Counted from the first letter of the stretch, positions 23,856 to 31,138 are shown. The stretch: 33,696 bases of DNA from Desulfatibacillum aliphaticivorans DSM 15576 (GCF_000429905.1 NZ_AUCT01000045.1:1-33696), one strand, 5' to 3'. The notes: a model not told the origin generated them from the letters alone. Numbers and translations are program-made.

Positions 23856-24071
23856 CTATAAATCCTCTCCGGCCCACCGGATCTCCATTGGCCCTGGCTG
23901 TTCTTCCTTTTTCCCGAACATTCCCAAATGCTTGCCCATCAATTCAGCCGCCCGGATCGCCGTGGAATACTGTTTGGCCTCCATGGCGCCTTCCCGGGCG
24001 TCCTCCAGGTATTGAAGGACAACCTCCTGCGTCAGCTCCTGCTCAAGACTGGATTGAGACTGAGGGCTCAT
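23856..24071 (-). CDS. small terminase-like protein, N-terminal HTH lacking
   Basis: A 71-residue protein. The core is LQYLEDAREGAMEAKQYSTA, then IRAAELMGKHLGMFGKKEE. The helical AIRAAELMGKHLGMF segment is the C-terminal signature of phage terminase small subunits, which count oligomer contacts before the large subunit acts. The usual N-terminal helix-turn-helix that binds the packaging site is absent. The gene overlaps the 56-residue gene by 29 bases and is followed by the large subunit after 3 bases. The truncation may be real, or recognition may be done by the partner protein. Confidence 0.65.
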   Translation of the reverse strand: MSPQSQSSLEQELTQEVVLQYLEDAREGAMEAKQYSTAIRAAELMGKHLGMFGKKEEQPGPMEIRWAGEDL

Positions 24072-24213
24072 TGTTTTCTCCCGGAACGCCTAAAAACCAG
24101 TCTTCGTCCAGTTCTTCAAAAAATCCGCCTCCGTTAAGAGAACGCGGCTCCCCCAACACGCCGTCCGGGTCGTCTCCGTAGCCGTATTCGTCAAACAAAT
24201 CTTCCCATTCCAT
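24043..24213 (-). CDS. small acidic phage protein
   Basis: A 56-residue, very acidic protein (MEWEDLFDEYGYGDDPDGVL, then FFEELDEDWFLGVPGENNEP). A strong AAGGAG site precedes the ATG at 24213; upstream starts would add a stretch without a ribosome site. It is the first gene of the cluster and overlaps the next by 29 bases. Family not recognised. Aspartate/glutamate-rich composition resembles DNA-mimic proteins, but this is speculation. Confidence 0.5.
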   Translation of the reverse strand: MEWEDLFDEYGYGDDPDGVLGEPRSLNGGGFFEELDEDWFLGVPGENNEPSVSIQS

Positions 24214-24351
24214 GATCTTCTCCTTTGAAAAGAGGGTCAAAACAAAGGGAGGCGCCCCTCGAATGGCTAAAAGCATATCACGGGTTTCGGCCGGGTTCGG
24301 TCTATGCACAGGTATGGACAGAAGGGGGCGATGCAGGCCCAGTTAAAACTA

Positions 24352-24384
24352 TTGACAGGTTTCTCATGGGGAAAAACTTATAAT
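24352..24384 (+). promoter_or_regulatory. candidate sigma-70-like promoter for the hybrid kinase
   Basis: TTGACA (24352-24357) and TATAAT (24379-24384) are perfect hexamers, but the spacer is 21 bases, well over the usual 17. The pair lies 92 bases upstream of the kinase start. It may be a weak or activator-dependent promoter, or chance. The surrounding gap between the phage cluster and the kinase holds nothing else recognisable. Confidence 0.3.
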
Positions 24385-24475
24385 TGTGTCAGTAAAGACT
24401 ATGGGCTTGACCTGCAAAGCAAGGTGTAGTCTAATAAGTGATAATCTCCATAGAAATTATAATGAAAGCAAACAT

Positions 24476-26521
24476 ATGAGCGCAATTGCAGGGCCAGCCC
24501 CCAATAAGGGGGATCTGGAAAAACGCATTTTTGAACTGGAAGCGGAGCTTGCCTTATTACGCTCTTGGCGCACCAATGGCGGGGACGATCTTTTTCGCAC
24601 TATGTACGAATCCTCCAACGTCGGCATCGCCAGAGTGGCGCTGGATTTCACCATCCTGGAGGCCAACAGGGCGTACTGCGGGATGTTAGGCTATTCCGAA
24701 GAGGAACTGATTGGAAAAACGCTCCAGGAAATCACCGCGCCCGAGTCCCTTCCTGAAAACATTGAAAAGCAAAAGCAATTAAGAGACTTGAAAATAGACT
24801 CTTTCCGTATGGAAAAGGAGTTTATCCGCAAGGACGGATCCCAGGCCTGGGGGCTTCTTCACGCCAGCGTCATTAAAAACGGACAGGGGGAAGCCCAGTA
24901 TTTTTTGGGAAGCGTGGCGGACATAACCGACCGAAAAAAGGTGGAAGCCGAGCTGCGGGAAAGCGAGTTTAAATACCGAACTTTATTTGAAAATATGGAG
25001 CAAGGCGTATTTTACCAGAAAGATACGGGCGAGCTGTCCGACGTCAACACCAGGGCTTTGGAGCTTTTTGGCCTGACGCGCGATGAGTTTTTGGGAAGGA
25101 CTTCCAAGCATCCGGAGTGGAAGGTTTTTGATGAAGAAGGGAACCTCCTGGAGCCCAAGGACCATCCCTCAATAAAAACGCTGCGCACGGGCCGGGCGGT
25201 ACGCGATCAGGTGGTGGGAGTATACAATCCCCGCAAGAAGCAGATGGTGTGGCTGAGCGTCAGCGCCACTCCCCAGTGCAGCCATGATCACGAGCTTCCC
25301 TGCCAGGTCTTTGTCACCTTGCACGATCTGACGGCGCTAAAAAACATGCAACGGCGCTTGTCCCAAAGCCACAAGCTGGAAGCCATCGGCACGCTTGCAG
25401 GAGGGATAGCGCATGACTTTAATAACTTGCTTAGCGTCGTATTAGGAAACGCAGAGCTGGCCATAAGCGACACCCCCCATGACAGCCCGGCGGCGGAAAG
25501 CCTGCTGGAAATCCAATCCGCCGGCATGAGGGCGCGGGACGTGGTCAGGCAGCTTTTGGAATTCGCCAAGCCGGAAGGCAAGAGAAAGCAACTGGTGGAC
25601 TTCATAGGCATTGTGCAGGAGTCCATAAGGTTTTTGCGGGCCACAATTCCTTCCACCGTGGATATCCAGGTGAAAATCCTGATTAACAAGGCGCCTGTCA
25701 TGGCTGATCCGTCCAACCTGTATCAGGTCATGATCAACCTGTGCACCAACGCCGCCCACGCCATGGCGGGCCGTGGGGGAGTTCTGGGCGTAAACGTGGC
25801 CCGGCACGAAAGCAACGGCGAAGATCCCGATTTTTTCGCCTTGGCGCCTGGTGAATACGTAAGGCTTTCCGTATCCGACACCGGGATTGGGATGGACGCG
25901 CAAACCCAGAACAAGATATTCGACCCCTATTTCACGACTAGAGACGTGGGAGAAGGCGCCGGCATGGGGCTTGCCGTGGTGCACGGCATTTTGGAAACCC
26001 ACGGAGGACGGATCCATGTGGAAAGCGAACCGGAAAAAGGTTCTACCTTCACCGTGGTTTTTCCCCTGGCTTCAGCCCTGCCCACGGCGCCGGCCTTAAA
26101 CGGAAACGGTTATGAAGGCGGCAACGAACGGATTTTGTTGGTGGATGACGAGGCTTCCGTACTGCGCACCATGAACATGATGCTGGAACGCCTGGGCTAC
26201 CAGGTAACCCCATACAACGACGCTCCGGAAGCCCTGAAAGCCTTTAAAGAGAGGCCGGAGGATTTTGACGCCATTGTTACGGACATGACCATGCCCGGGC
26301 TTACCGGCGTCTTGCTTGCGGAGGAGGCCATCGCCGTCAAACCGGGTGTCCCGGTGGTGTTGTGCACCGGTTATTCGGAAAACATTGACGAAGAAACAGC
26401 CAAGGACCAGGGCATTTCGGCTTTTATCATGAAGCCGGTGGTGCGCAGGGAGATGGCCCGGGTTATCCGGTTCGCCCTGGACGGGGCCGGGTCATCCGGC
26501 CGCGCTGTGAAATCGGGCTAA
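24476..26521 (+). CDS. PAS-PAS hybrid sensor histidine kinase/response regulator
   Basis: A 681-residue cytoplasmic protein without transmembrane segments. Order: a short coiled coil (EKRIFELEAELALL), PAS1 (about residues 38-155), PAS2 (about 164-285), HisKA with LEAIGTLAGGIAHDFNNLLS (phosphorylated histidine near 312), HATPase with the N-box NLCTNAAHAM and VSDTGIGMDAQTQNKIFDPY plus GAGMGLAVVHG, and a C-terminal receiver (ILLVDDEASV; VTDMTMPGLTG, with phosphoacceptor aspartate near 602, and a later KPVV). All catalytic boxes are intact. The PAS domains probably sense an internal cue. Output is likely through a phosphotransfer protein or regulator located elsewhere. The ATG at 24476 was chosen because upstream codons (from a GTG at 24386) precede no domain. 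The 3' end overlaps the next gene by 30 bases in convergent orientation. Confidence 0.9.
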   Translation: MSAIAGPAPNKGDLEKRIFELEAELALLRSWRTNGGDDLFRTMYESSNVGIARVALDFTILEANRAYCGMLGYSEEELIGKTLQEITAPESLPENIEKQKQLRDLKIDSFRMEKEFIRKDGSQAWGLLHASVIKNGQGEAQYFLGSVADITDRKKVEAELRESEFKYRTLFENMEQGVFYQKDTGELSDVNTRALELFGLTRDEFLGRTSKHPEWKVFDEEGNLLEPKDHPSIKTLRTGRAVRDQVVGVYNPRKKQMVWLSVSATPQCSHDHELPCQVFVTLHDLTALKNMQRRLSQSHKLEAIGTLAGGIAHDFNNLLSVVLGNAELAISDTPHDSPAAESLLEIQSAGMRARDVVRQLLEFAKPEGKRKQLVDFIGIVQESIRFLRATIPSTVDIQVKILINKAPVMADPSNLYQVMINLCTNAAHAMAGRGGVLGVNVARHESNGEDPDFFALAPGEYVRLSVSDTGIGMDAQTQNKIFDPYFTTRDVGEGAGMGLAVVHGILETHGGRIHVESEPEKGSTFTVVFPLASALPTAPALNGNGYEGGNERILLVDDEASVLRTMNMMLERLGYQVTPYNDAPEALKAFKERPEDFDAIVTDMTMPGLTGVLLAEEAIAVKPGVPVVLCTGYSENIDEETAKDQGISAFIMKPVVRREMARVIRFALDGAGSSGRAVKSG

Positions 26522-26902
26522 TTCCGTCCCAAACAAGCCCATGGCCTGCTCCAAACCTCTTAACGAGGATTCGATCATATATTTCGTCAGGCGATCAAAC
26601 GGGTGCGTCGCCCGAAACAGGAGCACCCTTGCGTTTATGTCCACGGCAAAGGCGCCGTATAAAATTTCCCGATTAATCTGCAGGACTCTTTTGAAAAACT
26701 CCTCCGTATTATTTTCCGGAACCACCGACACGATCTGCTCCATAATAAGCACTTCGCCGTCGCAATCAAAAACCATGTTGATTATGGCGTTCGCCTCGTC
26801 GCTGGCTACGAGCAGGCCCCGGCTCACGTCTTCCTTGACAATGGAAACCCCTAGATCTTCCAAAAGGTCCCGGGTTCTTACACAATTCCATGACCCGGCC
26901 AT
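26492..26902 (-). CDS. YbjN-like/secretion-chaperone-fold small protein
   Basis: A 136-residue protein with an alternating alpha/beta order: an N-terminal helix (CVRTRDLLEDLGVSIVKEDV), strands with acidic turns (DEANAIINMVFDCDGEVLIM), then VPENNTEEFFKRVLQINREI and a C-terminal helix (RLTKYMIESSLRGLEQAMGL). The pattern resembles YbjN/CesT-like folds that bind partner proteins, but sequence identity is too low to be sure. A GGAGG site 6 bases before the ATG at 26902 sets the start. It overlaps the kinase stop by 30 bases in convergent orientation and lies upstream of the exported TPR gene's 3' end. Function unknown. Confidence 0.5.
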   Translation of the reverse strand: MAGSWNCVRTRDLLEDLGVSIVKEDVSRGLLVASDEANAIINMVFDCDGEVLIMEQIVSVVPENNTEEFFKRVLQINREILYGAFAVDINARVLLFRATHPFDRLTKYMIESSLRGLEQAMGLFGTELARFHSAAG

Positions 26903-26926
26903 ATAATCCTCCAAACAAACTGCGTG

Positions 26927-28921
26927 TTACGGCTCCATCGAAAGATGGTCCAGGTAATTCTGCGCGTCCTCGCTCCCTGAATTCGCCGCCGTGACAAAGG
27001 CTTCCATGGCGGCGTCCTCTTCCCCGGCGAGCAAAAGGATGCGCGCCTTCCCGTAAGTATATACCGGGTTATCAGGGCTATACTCCAAAGATTTGTCGGT
27101 ATGCTTCAGGGCGAGGGAATAATCTTTTAATTCGGCGTAGGCCAGGGCCGCTGCAAAATGGGCGGCCGGGCTTTCGGGATTCAGTTCCAAAGCTTTTTTA
27201 TAGGATTTCAAAGCAGCGTTGGGCCCGCCGTACATGGCGGACAGATTGCCTTTTTCCACCAGAGCGGCCACTTCCCGGGCAAGCAATTCTTCGGGAGTCA
27301 GTTCTGGCTCGGCGTAATCCGTCTCCGGTTCAGCGTACTCGCCCGTCTCCTGGTATTGCCCGCCTTCCGATGCCTCCGGCTGGAACATTTCATCGTCAGG
27401 CTGCATCACAACGTCTCCCTGCATGGCCCTGCCGGGGCCGCCGGGAGCCATGCCCTGAAATACGCTCGCCAGGCTTTTGATTTCATTGGGATCCAGCGCC
27501 ATCTCCGCCCGCATCATGCCTTTACCGGCATCGATTGTCATACGCATTTTGGCGGGAGGAATATTGCGCGGCATTTTGCCGGAAGGATCGTTTTCAGCAG
27601 CCATTTTCATGATCTCGCCCAGGTCCATATCCATGGTGAAAAGGGGACCCGCGGCCTTGCCGGGCCTGAGGGATTTGGCCTTGGCTATCAGGCGGCGAAG
27701 ATTGACGTCGGACGAGGCCACAAGCACCAAATCGTCTTTGGCGGCCATGCGGACGTCTATGGCCATGGTCCGGGTCTTGTTGGTCCCGGGAACCGGCTCG
27801 GTGATTTCGGCGGTCATACCTTTGACCTCCAGGTCCGAAATTTTGGAGTCCAACGCCCTTTTCCAAACCGCCATACCAGGCGTATTGGCCAACTGCGGGC
27901 TGTTTGCAGACATATCCACGGAGCACTGGATCAACTGGTCAATAAGGATCGACGCCGCCCCGGGGTTCTTGACGCACCAAATGCCTTCCAAAACAATATC
28001 ATCTTTTCTCAAGGTCATGCCTGCGACGTACTCCCCGGTCATTTCCTGCATGGGAACCTCGAAACAGGTCATGTTGATGCCCATCTTTTTATAAAACGGC
28101 CCCAGGGATTCCGTTAAAATATCGGCGAACGCAGAAACGTCGTAAGGCCGGGAACGGTATGTGATTTCTCCTGTAGGCTTATAGTTGGCCAGCTTGGCCT
28201 CCCCCTCGAGGGGAGGGACCATGGCCTGAGCCAGGCGGGTTCCAGGCATGGCGGTTCCCTCAAAAGACAAGGCCGCTTTGGAGCGAGTGAGGGTAAGCCC
28301 GATTCCCAGAGTCTTGAGTTGCTTCATGACGTCCATGAGCCCCTTGGACATCAACCTCATATCCTGTGCGGAAAGCTCCCCCTGGCTCTGGGCGGAAGCC
28401 TGGCTTAAAGCGGAATTCAGGCCGGCTTCCATTTGTGCGACGTAGGCGCTTGCGGGAATTTCAACAAACAGGGAATCCTTGGCTTTTTTGGCGGACTCCT
28501 TTTCCAGGGCGGCGGCGACATCCCCGGGCATGGGCCCCATGGGAGGGTAGACGATCCGGTAGTGGTCCGAGCCGGCCTGGGCCTGCGTCAATTGCTGAAA
28601 ACTCTGACTGGGCCGCAAAAACGGGATAAACCCATAGACAATGGGCGTCTCGCCTTCCATATAAACCATGGCGACGGCCGACCGGTTGGGATCGATCCAA
28701 TCCGTGCCGCCCATCATCGCCCTGGCCGGCAGGGTGACGGCCTGGCCGGGATTGGCCTCTGCAGCCCATTCGTCTATGATATCAAATACTTCATTGATGT
28801 CATTAATCCGGACTATCGCCATGTCTTCCAAATTCGGCTGACACCAGGCGGGAAAAACCCCGCCGGCTGCAAAAATTAAAGCCAAGGCAAAAGACCATGC
28901 CAGCAGGAATCGCGTTTTCAT
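26927..28921 (-). CDS. exported protein with C-terminal TPR repeats
   Basis: A 664-residue protein with a signal peptide (MKTRFLLAWSFALALIFAAG, then GVFPAWCQ with cleavage after AWC or near it). The body (about 30-520) is a mixed alpha/beta region rich in methionine and alanine, with repeats of a DVRMAAKDDLVLVASSDVNL type, not recognisable as a named family. An acidic, glutamate/tyrosine-rich linker follows (QPDDEMFQPEASEG). The last 110 residues hold two or three TPR units (GPNAALKSYKKALELNPESP, then AAHFAAALAYAELKDYSLAL, and YTYGKARILLLAGEEDAAME). It is probably periplasmic and a protein-binding scaffold. No operon partner is evident downstream. Confidence 0.7.
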   Translation of the reverse strand: MKTRFLLAWSFALALIFAAGGVFPAWCQPNLEDMAIVRINDINEVFDIIDEWAAEANPGQAVTLPARAMMGGTDWIDPNRSAVAMVYMEGETPIVYGFIPFLRPSQSFQQLTQAQAGSDHYRIVYPPMGPMPGDVAAALEKESAKKAKDSLFVEIPASAYVAQMEAGLNSALSQASAQSQGELSAQDMRLMSKGLMDVMKQLKTLGIGLTLTRSKAALSFEGTAMPGTRLAQAMVPPLEGEAKLANYKPTGEITYRSRPYDVSAFADILTESLGPFYKKMGINMTCFEVPMQEMTGEYVAGMTLRKDDIVLEGIWCVKNPGAASILIDQLIQCSVDMSANSPQLANTPGMAVWKRALDSKISDLEVKGMTAEITEPVPGTNKTRTMAIDVRMAAKDDLVLVASSDVNLRRLIAKAKSLRPGKAAGPLFTMDMDLGEIMKMAAENDPSGKMPRNIPPAKMRMTIDAGKGMMRAEMALDPNEIKSLASVFQGMAPGGPGRAMQGDVVMQPDDEMFQPEASEGGQYQETGEYAEPETDYAEPELTPEELLAREVAALVEKGNLSAMYGGPNAALKSYKKALELNPESPAAHFAAALAYAELKDYSLALKHTDKSLEYSPDNPVYTYGKARILLLAGEEDAAMEAFVTAANSGSEDAQNYLDHLSMEP

Positions 28922-29123
28922 AACGTTCTCCTTTTACAAATTACAAACAGACCCGGCAATTACGGAAAAGAGATATTATCCCCACTTTATTTTCGTTGTA
29001 ATATCACACCAGTCCTTTCTTGTCTTTTGAAAATCGTTAATTTTCCAGTGAAACCCGTCACATGCCGTTTTTTATTTAGCAAAAAGGCCCGTCTGATTAT
29101 ATTTATGTAAGGGTTTTTTTGGC

Positions 29124-29151
29124 TTGACACATGGAAAATCGGTGTGCTAAT
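29124..29151 (+). promoter_or_regulatory. promoter of the trpB2 operon
   Basis: TTGACA (29124-29129) matches the -35 consensus. GCTAAT (29146-29151) is a 4/6 -10 element at 16 bases spacing. A transcript would start near 29158, just ahead of the leader peptide. It lies in the 535-base gap between the TPR gene and trpB2, whose first 200 bases show nothing recognisable. Confidence 0.55.
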
Positions 29152-29174
29152 GCCCTCATATTATGGGAAACGCA

Positions 29175-29222
29175 ATGAAATATACCGGTTTTTGGTGGTG
29201 GCGCAGCTTACTCAGCCGGTGA
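29175..29222 (+). CDS. trpL: trp leader peptide
   Basis: A 15-residue peptide, MKYTGFWWWRSLLSR, encoded by ATG-AAA-TAT-ACC-GGT-TTT with TGG-TGG-TGG following and TGA at 29220-29222. Three adjacent Trp codons in so short a frame, ahead of a terminator and trpB, mark a tryptophan-sensing leader. A GGGAAA element lies 4 bases before the ATG and is also part of a long hairpin arm. Too short for most gene finders. Confidence 0.85.
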   Translation: MKYTGFWWWRSLLSR

Positions 29223-29268
29223 GGTGCGTCTTGCGAACTTTCCCATAGACGAAAACATAAAAGGAAAA

Positions 29269-29300
29269 CGCGGGCAGCCTCAAAGGCCCGCGATTTTTTT
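29269..29300 (+). terminator. attenuator (rho-independent) of the trpB2 leader
   Basis: CGCGGGC (29269-29275) and GCCCGCG (29286-29292) form a perfect 7-bp stem with a 10-base loop, followed by A and seven T residues (29294-29300). It lies 46 bases after the leader-peptide stop and 157 bases before trpB2, the position expected for an attenuator. Confidence 0.85.
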
Positions 29301-29338
29301 ATACCGCGGGCCAACCGGCTTGGCGGTATTTTTGTTTA
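29301..29338 (+). terminator. second stem-loop with U-run in the trpB2 leader
   Basis: ATACCGC (29301-29307) pairs with GCGGTAT (29323-29329), enclosing further GC pairing, and TTTTTGTTT follows. It starts one base after the first terminator's U-run. Its left arm also pairs with the first hairpin's right arm (GGCCCGCG, 29285-29292, with CGCGGGCC, 29305-29312), so the two terminators and this alternative helix exclude one another. Confidence 0.6.
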
Positions 29339-29456
29339 AGCGGCCGGTCCCTGAGTACGCCCAAACGGCTGTTCATTATAACACGCCCCGCTCGGCGGGG
29401 ACGCAATCAACCACGGGCCTGAAGCGGCCCAAACCTCAGAAAAGGGGAGACTTATC

Positions 29457-30833
29457 ATGGCTTCGCACAAAATCCTTTTGACCGAAGACGAAATGCCCAG
29501 ACAATGGTACAACATTCTGGCAGACATCAAAATGAACCCGCCCTTGGGACCGGACGGAAATCCCGTTTCTCCGGATCAGCTGGCTCCGGTTTTTCCCATG
29601 AACCTCATTGAGCAGGAAGTCAGCCAGGAGCGTTGGATCGACATTCCGCAAGAGGTTATGGACATTTACACCCTGTGGCGTCCGTCTCCCCTGGTTCGCG
29701 CCACCCGTTTGGAAAAGGCTTTGGGAACCCCGGCCCGCATCTACTTCAAAAACGAAGGCGTAAGCCCCGCCGGAAGCCACAAGCCCAACACCGCCGTTCC
29801 CCAGGCTTACTACAACAAGGAATTCGGCATTAAAAAGATCACCACCGAAACCGGCGCCGGCCAGTGGGGCAGCGCGCTCTCCTTTGCGTGCGCCCAGTTC
29901 GGCCTGCAGTGCACGGTTTATATGGTGCGCATCTCTTTTGACCAGAAGCCCTACCGCAAGTCCATGATGGGCGTGTGGGGCGGAAAATGCATCGCCAGCC
30001 CCAGCACCCTGACCAAGGCCGGCCGCGATGCCCTGGAAAGAGATCCCAACACTCCCGGCTCCCTGGGCATCGCCATCTCCGAAGCCGTGGAAGCGGCCGT
30101 CAGCGATGAAACCGGAGAAACCCGCTACTCTCTGGGCAGCGTCCTCAATCACGTTATGCTGCATCAGACCGTCATCGGCCTGGAAGCCAAAAAGCAATTG
30201 GAAAAGGTGGGCGAATACCCGGACATCGTCATCGGATGCGCCGGCGGCGGCAGCAACTTCGCCGGCCTGGCCTTCCCCTTCGCCCAGGACAAAATCAACG
30301 GCAAGCACGTGGAAATCTACCCCGTGGAACCCGCAGCATGCCCCACGCTGACCAAGGCTCCCTTCGTCTACGACCACGGCGACGTAGCCGGATACACCCC
30401 GCTGCTGCCCATGCACAGCCTGGGACACGCTTTCGTGCCAGCCCCGATCCACGCCGGCGGCCTGCGCTATCACGGCATGGCCCCCACGGTCAGCCAGTTG
30501 GTGGACGAAGGCCTCATGGACGCCAAATCCGTGAATCAGCTTGATTGTTACGAAGCCGGTCTTATCTTTGCTAGGAGCGAGGGACATATTCCCGCGCCGG
30601 AAACCACCCACGCCATTGCGCAGGTGATCAAAGAAGCCAACAAAGCCAAGGAAGAAGGCAAGGAAAAGGTCATCCTGTTCAACTGGAGCGGACACGGAGC
30701 GCTGGACCTGGGCGCCTACGAGAAGTACCTTGCGGGCGAACTGCACAACTTTGAGCTGACGGACGCCGAAATGAACGAGGCTATGGAGATTTTCAAGAAT
30801 TATCCCAAGCCGGAGCACCTGAAGAGCAGGTAA
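29457..30833 (+). CDS. trpB: tryptophan synthase beta chain-like protein (TrpB2 type)
   Basis: A 458-residue PLP enzyme. It joins indole (or a related acceptor) with serine to give tryptophan. The N-terminal extension before the catalytic lysine is long, as in the TrpB2 branch. The PLP lysine is in SPAGSHKPNTA (K109), the phosphate-binding loop is GCAGGGSNF (residues 260-268), and ETGAGQWGSA is the substrate loop. TrpB2 enzymes lack the strong TrpA-contact features, and no trpA lies nearby, so this may use free indole or act as a salvage or serine-deaminating enzyme. AAGGGGAGA lies 8 bases before the ATG. Expression is set by the attenuator upstream. The stop is followed at once by the next ATG (TAAATGAG). 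Confidence 0.92.
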   Translation: MASHKILLTEDEMPRQWYNILADIKMNPPLGPDGNPVSPDQLAPVFPMNLIEQEVSQERWIDIPQEVMDIYTLWRPSPLVRATRLEKALGTPARIYFKNEGVSPAGSHKPNTAVPQAYYNKEFGIKKITTETGAGQWGSALSFACAQFGLQCTVYMVRISFDQKPYRKSMMGVWGGKCIASPSTLTKAGRDALERDPNTPGSLGIAISEAVEAAVSDETGETRYSLGSVLNHVMLHQTVIGLEAKKQLEKVGEYPDIVIGCAGGGSNFAGLAFPFAQDKINGKHVEIYPVEPAACPTLTKAPFVYDHGDVAGYTPLLPMHSLGHAFVPAPIHAGGLRYHGMAPTVSQLVDEGLMDAKSVNQLDCYEAGLIFARSEGHIPAPETTHAIAQVIKEANKAKEEGKEKVILFNWSGHGALDLGAYEKYLAGELHNFELTDAEMNEAMEIFKNYPKPEHLKSR

Positions 30834-31097
30834 ATGAGCGCTGAAAACAACCCTATGGTTAGACGCTGCCCGCGTTTGGGCAACCCCATCGCCTTCCCCT
30901 ATTGCATGAAATGCGGGGAAAACAACGGCGTCTGCTTCAAAATCCTGGATTGCTGGTGGGAAGTCTTTGACGTGGCTTCCTACCTGAAGGACGCCCTCGC
31001 TCCCGAGGACTTCCAAAAGCTGGCCGCCGCGCAGGAAACCGGCCCCCAATCCAAGATGGCCTCTCTGCTGAACGTGGTGGAAAAGGTTTCCAAGTAA
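30834..31097 (+). CDS. small cysteine-rich protein coupled to trpB2
   Basis: An 87-residue protein. Residues 12-41 carry a conserved-looking cysteine run: CPRLGNPIAFPYCMKCGENN, then GVCFKILDCWWEVFDV, which gives a C-x12-C-x2-C-x6-C-x5-C layout suited to binding a metal or Fe-S cluster. The rest is an acidic helix and a short tail. Its ATG follows the trpB2 stop without a gap, so the pair are co-translated. I have seen similar small proteins in related anaerobes only by memory; the family is unnamed here. A role in helping TrpB2 or in cluster transfer is a guess. Confidence 0.7.
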   Translation: MSAENNPMVRRCPRLGNPIAFPYCMKCGENNGVCFKILDCWWEVFDVASYLKDALAPEDFQKLAAAQETGPQSKMASLLNVVEKVSK

Positions 31098-31110
31098 AGG
31101 AAAAAAACCG

Positions 31111-31138
31111 GGCCGGGATCCCTTATAGGATCCCGGCC
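31111..31138. terminator. strong stem-loop after the trpB2 operon
   Basis: GGCCGGGATCC (31111-31121) pairs with GGATCCCGGCC (31128-31138), an 11-bp perfect stem with a 6-base loop. An A-run (31102-31107) lies just before it and AAAAATTTT shortly after. It ends the trpB2 operon on the plus strand, though the U-run is poor, and could also act on the minus strand. It lies just before the MBL gene, so some readthrough may be intended. Confidence 0.6.

Larger units (their letters stand above)
12194..24213 (-). mobile_element. compact virion-morphogenesis cluster (defective prophage or GTA-like element)
   Basis: Eighteen head-to-tail or overlapping genes run on the minus strand from terminase (24.2 kb) to lysis (12.2 kb). 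Capsid, portal, terminase, scaffold, connector, nozzle and holin genes are present, in the order expected for a podovirus-like phage. No integrase, repressor, replication gene, endolysin, tape measure or long tail-spike was found, and no flanking att-like direct repeat was seen. Codon use and GC look like the host's, and every frame is open, which argues against rapid decay. Boundaries are set by the last and first genes. Confidence 0.8.
29158..29340 (+). promoter_or_regulatory. tryptophan attenuator leader RNA
   Basis: The leader has a short peptide frame with three consecutive Trp codons, a hairpin with a U-run (terminator), and competing pairings. A 13-base arm (29162-29174, TATGGGAAACGCA) pairs with 29232-29247 (TGCG...TTTCCCATA, with a 3-base bulge) around the peptide frame. 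A candidate antiterminator joins GCGTCTT (29226-29232) to AAAACGC (29265-29271), removing the terminator's left arm. Design is typical of transcription attenuation: stalling at Trp codons would favour the antiterminator. Placement directly before a trpB-type gene supports the call strongly. Confidence 0.8.

Noticed and set aside
12316..24255. The 11-base sequence AAGGGAGGCGC occurs near both ends of the phage cluster (12316-12326 reverse, 24245-24255 forward), possibly an attachment repeat.
   Set aside because: The copies are inverted, not direct, and the left one is a ribosome site of the 38-residue gene. Attachment sites should be direct repeats.
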